A DNA stretch of 64,000 nucleotides from Sinotaia quadrata. Its lineage: Eukaryota > Mollusca > Gastropoda > Architaenioglossa > Viviparidae. This document shows, one piece after another, positions 59,892-64,000 of this stretch; within the stretch, counting starts at the first letter, position 1, and each line of letters starts with the position of its first letter. The notes beneath the pieces are model-generated. The model did not search any database, was not told the origin of the DNA, and saw only the letters and a program-made list of their open reading frames with translations. The DNA lies in contig CM054179.1 in NCBI GenBank assembly GCA_028829895.1, positions 73,609,663 to 73,673,662 of the forward strand. The letters run 5' to 3'. The translations under genes were made by a program, and so were the position numbers.

Positions 59892-62356
59892 CAGGGGTGC
59901 ACAAACCGCGGCCCCCAGAAGACTTTAGGATGTTACCATTATTTGTAACTGGCAAGGAGCTTTTAACATTAATCTGAACAAGGGAGTAGAACAGTGGTCT
60001 GCTTTCCCGTGCATGCATCTTGTGCTGTGTTGAAAACAAACGCTGGATGCGGTATTGAGGTGAGAGCGCTGTGTATTGGGCACATTGTTCAGTTCAGCCG
60101 ATCAAAGGGTATGTGTTGAAATAGTAGTATCTGCGCATCTTTGATGTATGGTGACATCAAATAGCATTAGAAAGAGCGTCTATATCTAAACCCAAGTCGG
60201 CAGGCAGCCAGCCAAAGTTCAGTCTGGGGATGGGGTGAGGTGACACTGGGGGGGGGGGGGGAAGGATGGTGCAGTCAGTGTGTGTGAATATGTGGCTGTG
60301 GATGTCTGGTTGGAATGTACTGAATGAATTACAGGAAACAAAACAGGTTTCGGGGTGAAGTTGTTTTAAACTACTGCCCTTTGTAAATATGTCGAAACCT
60401 GGAAACCTGCGCATAAATAAGAAGCGCGTAAAATTGAAGATATTAATCGTCAGTTTAAAGAATAGTGGACGGCTAAATACTTTAAGCGGCATTTTAATGG
60501 AGCAGCTAGGTGCTTAATTTGTGAGTCTGTTACTGTGATGAAGGACTTCAACTGCAAGCAGCATTACGAAACAAAGCACGCTGGACTTTTGATGACTTAA
60601 AAGGCACTGCGAGAAACAACAAAATTGAGCAACTTTTAAAAGGTCTGTCAGCACAACAACACTTCACAAAAAAGTCTGAAGAAAACAAGTATTTTGCTGT
60701 GCAAGTTGCAAAGTAGCACATATTGTTGCCAAATCATCACGGCCGTTTACTGACGGTGACTTCGTCAAAGACTGCATCCAAGCTGTTTGCACAGAAATAT
60801 GTCCTGAAAAGGCGGACCTTTTCAACAAAGTCCCACTCTCATGGATGACCATTCAACGCCGAGTCGAAGACTTAGCAACAGACGTTTGTGAACAGTTGTG
60901 TGAAAGACTTGCTAACTGTAAGTACTTTTCAATTGCTTTGGACGAGAGCACTGACAACGTTGACATAGCACAACTGCTGGTTTTTGTGCGTGCAGTGGAT
61001 GAGAACTTTGAAATAACTCAAGAATTAGCCGGTATGGCTTCACTACATGGGCGGACGACTGGTGAAGATATTTTTGGAAGAGTGACTTCCGTTCTTGGAA
61101 ACCTTAACGTCCAGTGGCCAAAGCTATCCAGCGTTACCACGGATGGTGCGCCTGCTATGACTGGAAGAGCATCAGGATTTGTTGCTCATTTGCTGTCACA
61201 TTTACAGGGGCTTGGAATTCCAACAGATAGTGTCCACATGTACCATTGCATAATTCATCAGGAATCGCTCTGTGCACGAATCTTGAAATTTGACAATGTC
61301 ATGAAATTCGTTTTTAATTCTGTTAACTTCATACGATCCAGAGGACTTAACCATCGACAGTTCAGATCATTTCTTGAAGACATTGAGGCAGAATATCGAG
61401 ACATTCTGTATCACACAGATGTCAGGTGGCTGAGAGGAAAAGTATTAAAACGGTTTGTTGCGTTGCGAACGGAAATTTGTGAATTCCTTACTGTCAAAGG
61501 CAAAGACACGGCTGTGTTTACTGACAAACAGTGGTTGGCAGACTTGGCATTTCTGACAGACATTACAGATCACTTGAATAGATTCAACCAGCCTCTCCAA
61601 GGCAAAGATCACTTTATCTTTGATATGTACAAGGAACTGCAGTCCTTCACGTTGAAGTTGAGGCTCTTCTGTTCGAATCTGCAAGCTGGAAATCTTTGTC
61701 ATTTTCCGATTTGTTCGGCTTTTCAGAAGGAGTACCAATGTAACTTCAGCAAATACCATTGCAATTGTGAAACATTGCTGAAGGAATTTACTGAACGCTT
61801 TGATGCCTTCAAGGAGCACAAGGACTTATTCAACTTCATTCGCGATCCTTTCTCATGTAGTGTAGAGTCCGTGCCTGATCACTGTCAACTGGAGGTCATT
61901 GATCTTCAATGTTCACCTGAACTGAAGTCATCATTTCAGCAGAACAACATTTTAACATTTTATGGAAGTCTCAGCTCGAGCACATACAGAAATGTCAAGG
62001 ACTTGGCTTGCAAGTTGCTGTCAGAATTCGGCAGCACATACTTGTGTGAACAAACGTTTTCAGTAATGAACATGAACAAGAACAAGCTGAGATCGAATTT
62101 GACCGGCAACAATCTCTGTTCGATTTTGAGGCTGGCGACTACAAAACTTGAACCAAATATTGACAAAGTTGTTAACAACATTCAGGCTCACTCTTTTCAC
62201 TAATAAAGACTAAATCTATGTTAATAAGGCAAAAACGAATGTAAAGACATTATTTCATTATTTGTGTTGTCATCCATGTGCAATCTGACTTGCGGCCCTC
62301 CATGCACTATCAATTGGAAATGTGGCCCTCTGGCCTAAAAAGTTTGTGCACCCCTG
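59892..62356 (+). mobile_element. hAT DNA transposon (GTF2IRD2-like), nearly complete, 2,465 bp
   Basis: Ends CAGGGGTGCACAAAC and its exact complement GTTTGTGCACCCCTG, with a perfect 8-bp target duplication. The body holds a transposase gene: a damaged zinc-finger N-terminus (about 60388-60600; CLICES and KQHYETKHAG readable, but with stops and shifts) and an intact catalytic region (60713-62203). The perfect target duplication points to a fairly young insertion, while the broken N-terminus suggests that this copy was mobilised in trans or decayed afterwards. Confidence 0.93.
60845..62203 (+). CDS. hAT transposase, catalytic and dimerisation region (452 codons)
   Basis: Open frame from ATG 60845; related sequence continues in frame upstream to about 60713 (SRPFTDGDFVKDCIQ, VCTEICPEKADLF), so the ATG is not the true start. 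Features: ALDESTDN (first catalytic Asp region, about residue 32), TTDGAPAMTG (second, about residue 98), MYHCIIHQESLCAR (the C-x2-H module), and the C-terminal hAT dimerisation block YLCEQTFSVMNMNKNKLRSN with LRLATT. The protein would cut and paste the element in the nucleus. Upstream stops at about 60500-60710 remove the DNA-binding finger, so it is probably not a full active transposase. Confidence 0.9.
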   Translation: MTIQRRVEDLATDVCEQLCERLANCKYFSIALDESTDNVDIAQLLVFVRAVDENFEITQELAGMASLHGRTTGEDIFGRVTSVLGNLNVQWPKLSSVTTDGAPAMTGRASGFVAHLLSHLQGLGIPTDSVHMYHCIIHQESLCARILKFDNVMKFVFNSVNFIRSRGLNHRQFRSFLEDIEAEYRDILYHTDVRWLRGKVLKRFVALRTEICEFLTVKGKDTAVFTDKQWLADLAFLTDITDHLNRFNQPLQGKDHFIFDMYKELQSFTLKLRLFCSNLQAGNLCHFPICSAFQKEYQCNFSKYHCNCETLLKEFTERFDAFKEHKDLFNFIRDPFSCSVESVPDHCQLEVIDLQCSPELKSSFQQNNILTFYGSLSSSTYRNVKDLACKLLSEFGSTYLCEQTFSVMNMNKNKLRSNLTGNNLCSILRLATTKLEPNIDKVVNNIQAHSFH

Positions 62357-62364
62357 CCATAAAT
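62357..62364. repeat. Target-site duplication CCATAAAT, right
   Basis: Second copy of the 8-bp duplication flanking the hAT element. Confidence 0.92.
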
Positions 62365-62956
62365 GAACATAAACTCATGACAAACAAAAAGGTACATTTC
62401 AGCTTTATTTCACACTTCAGTTCCAGGTGGATTCCAAAAAGATGAATCCAGAATAAAAATCTCAATGATCCAGAGTAGACACTTAAATAATCAGAATATG
62501 GTTTCAGATTAACCATGTTTCAAGAAAGCACAGGATACAACTCTGTGTTAGATAAAAATTAGTAGATCCAGGAAAACAAAACCCTGGACTGAACTCCCAA
62601 AGTTATATAAATCACAGGATAAAACTTCCCATAGCTCAAGAAAACACCTGCACACATCACTTCTTTTAAGTTTCTGTGGACAATTTAACAACTAAACATA
62701 AGTAATAATACAATTCTCTTCACTAATATCAAATGAGAAAGTCAACCAAACATATTAAAATGATAAATTCAAAATGTTTATGCTTAAAATATTTCTAAAT
62801 TTAAAAAATACATTCTACAACTAGTACAAGTCAGAGACAAATACTCACATTAAAAAATCCCCTCAGTACAAGTGAAACTAAGGGCCCGATTTCTCAAATG
62901 ATGACTTGGACATGAGAGAAGGTATGTGAAGATTCTCAAAACAAAATTCCTTAGGC
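62365..62956. other. AT-rich DNA between two hAT elements
   Basis: No gene or repeat recognised. Confidence 0.4.
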
Positions 62957-63067
62957 CAGGGGTCTCAAACTTGCGGCCCGCGAGACGATATTTTGTGGCC
63001 CCCACTTGATATCAAAGTTTAATGATAGTGCGGCCCGCACGTTTTTCTCACACACCTTGGGAGTTTT

Positions 63068-63310
63068 ATAGTTTTTGTCACCTGTGGGCTACCATACCCA
63101 TTTCCTCACAAGCTGCATACAATACGCAGAGGAAAGGAAAAAACTGAAACAGGTGATTACAAACCTTGAGATACCTTACACGGAACACACAATCCTATAT
63201 CCTCCACCAAAACACCAAAAAACAATACACAAAGCACTGGAAAAATACCTGACACAAACACAATAAGCTCCATATAATAATAGTTTTTTTTAAAAAAATA
63301 ATAATAAAAT
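63068..63310 (+). mobile_element. LINE 3' end nested in the hAT element
   Basis: The open frame reads FLTSCIQYAEERKKLKQVI, then LEIPYTEHTILYPPPKHQKT and IHKALEKYLTQTQ, stop. This resembles the zinc-knuckle/C-terminal tail after RNase H in I/Jockey-type LINEs (the HxLxxCPQYxxxR type). A/T-rich simple sequence follows (63285-63325). It may be the same family as the RNase H remnant at 15590. Confidence 0.5.
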
Positions 63311-63760
63311 TTTTTTTTTTAAAAAACGCACATAAGCAAATGCAAACCCAGACCCGAAATTCAACAGCGCTCCCCATACAACAATAGTACCAAAGGAGAG
63401 TGGCTCCGCAAAGAAGTCAAAAAAAAAAAAAATCCCCACCCCACCCGACGAGACGATCAACGCAAGTCGGCCCCTCTCGCACCCCGGACAAAGTGAAGAA
63501 TGCGAAGCCCTGGTTGAGCGCCTCCAAAGGTGAGAACATCGCTGATGAAAACCTTAAACCACACCCAACCAGGAGCAAAGAAAACGTGACAACAACAACA
63601 TGAGAGAGTTAGACTGCTACACGCCGCAAAGTAGGAAAACGTGCTGAAAGTTAGTCACTTGAAACGTGATTGCCATCGAGTGGAGAGAAAATACATCATG
63701 TCACCCAGTGCAAATACGTTTCTTTGTTTTTGTTTTATTTTGTAACCCATCCCCAGTCAT

Positions 63761-64000
63761 GTCTTACTCAAAATCTGCTGTGAAGAGAAAGGTTGGCGAT
63801 GAGCACAGACAATTTCAGGAGAAGTGGGAGATGGACTACTTTTTTGTTGATTACAGGGACATCCCGACGTGTCTTATATGCACAGAGAAAGTTGCGGTGC
63901 ACAAGGAGTACAACATCAGACGTCATTACTCAACTAGACATGCTGAGGAGTATGCAAAATACCAGGGAGATGAGAGAGAGGACCGAGTCGCCAAACTTAA
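63761..64000 (+). CDS. hAT transposase N-terminus with zinc finger (partial, runs off the window)
   Basis: The ATG follows CCCCAGTC. MSYSKSAVKRKVGDEHRQFQ, WEMDYFFVDYRDIPTCLIC and NIRRHYSTRHAEEYAKYQG give a C-x2-C...H-x4-H finger typical of GTF2IRD2/ZBED-like hAT proteins; the Lys/Arg-rich start is likely a nuclear signal. The frame is open to the last base, with no stop or shift in 80 codons, so this copy may be intact, unlike its neighbour at 59892. Confidence 0.85.

Larger units (their letters stand above)
62957..64000 (+). mobile_element. Second hAT element, left end and transposase start, cut by the window
   Basis: Starts CAGGGGTCTCAAACTTGCGG, the same kind of end as the first hAT but a different family, and contains the first 80 codons of a GTF2IRD2-like transposase (63761 on). 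The right end is outside the window. A LINE tail lies nested inside. Confidence 0.75.

Overview
The window is AT-rich animal genomic DNA. It has multi-exon genes with GT-AG (and two apparent GC-AG) introns, many minisatellites, and decayed LINE, hAT and mariner-like elements. The LINE reverse-transcriptase type, the TRIM proteins and the repeat-rich introns suggest a lophotrochozoan invertebrate, most likely a mollusc. That is inference; no species-diagnostic sequence was found.

The main content is a set of pieces of the translation initiation factor eIF4G, all on the + strand but in an unexpected order. (1) 1.8-7.0 kb: four exons of the C-terminal W2 domain, ending in a normal stop codon and a 3' UTR. 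(2) 18.1-19.2 kb: a TRIM protein exon (RING, two B-boxes, coiled coil) ending at a splice donor. (3) 20.6-22.6 kb: exons rich in Arg, Glu and Lys, one carrying 22 in-frame copies of a 9-residue repeat. (4) 24.4-30.5 kb: a complete eIF4G MIF4G (HEAT-1) domain in six exons. (5) 30.5-45.2 kb: exons of the eIF4G N-terminal Gln/Tyr/Pro-rich region, ending in a stop. With the splice sites chosen here, a single open frame can be followed from the TRIM start at 18134 to the stop at 45214 (about 1,416 codons). It would encode a TRIM protein fused to a permuted eIF4G (middle domain first, N-terminal region second). The exon at 30434-30560 is itself a junction: its first half is eIF4G post-MIF4G sequence and its second half looks like an eIF4G N-terminal start. 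This gene model is the candidate novel system. It needs transcript evidence, because tandem duplication with separate genes, pseudogenes or misassembly could give the same picture.

A second TRIM copy at 57.25-58.07 kb has lost its RING, start codon and reading frame. Sequence upstream of the two TRIM copies (13.15-14.65 kb and 55.28-56.10 kb) is also homologous, including a conserved CAG|GTAATG donor. The whole TRIM unit was therefore duplicated with its probable promoter and 5' UTR exon. A short relict of a W2 exon lies at 9.0 kb.

The rest is mobile and repetitive DNA: a mariner-like element with TA target duplication (4.84-5.78 kb), an antisense LINE fragment (9.95-11.8 kb), an RNase H LINE remnant (15.6-16.1 kb), a 1.16-kb inverted-repeat element inside an intron (22.85-24.01 kb), and several minisatellites (70, about 58, 50, 48 and 80 bp units). 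There are also two old hAT-like remnants (47.6-50.9 kb), a nearly complete GTF2IRD2-like hAT element with an 8-bp target duplication (59.89-62.36 kb), and the start of another hAT with a LINE tail nested in it (62.96 kb to the window end).
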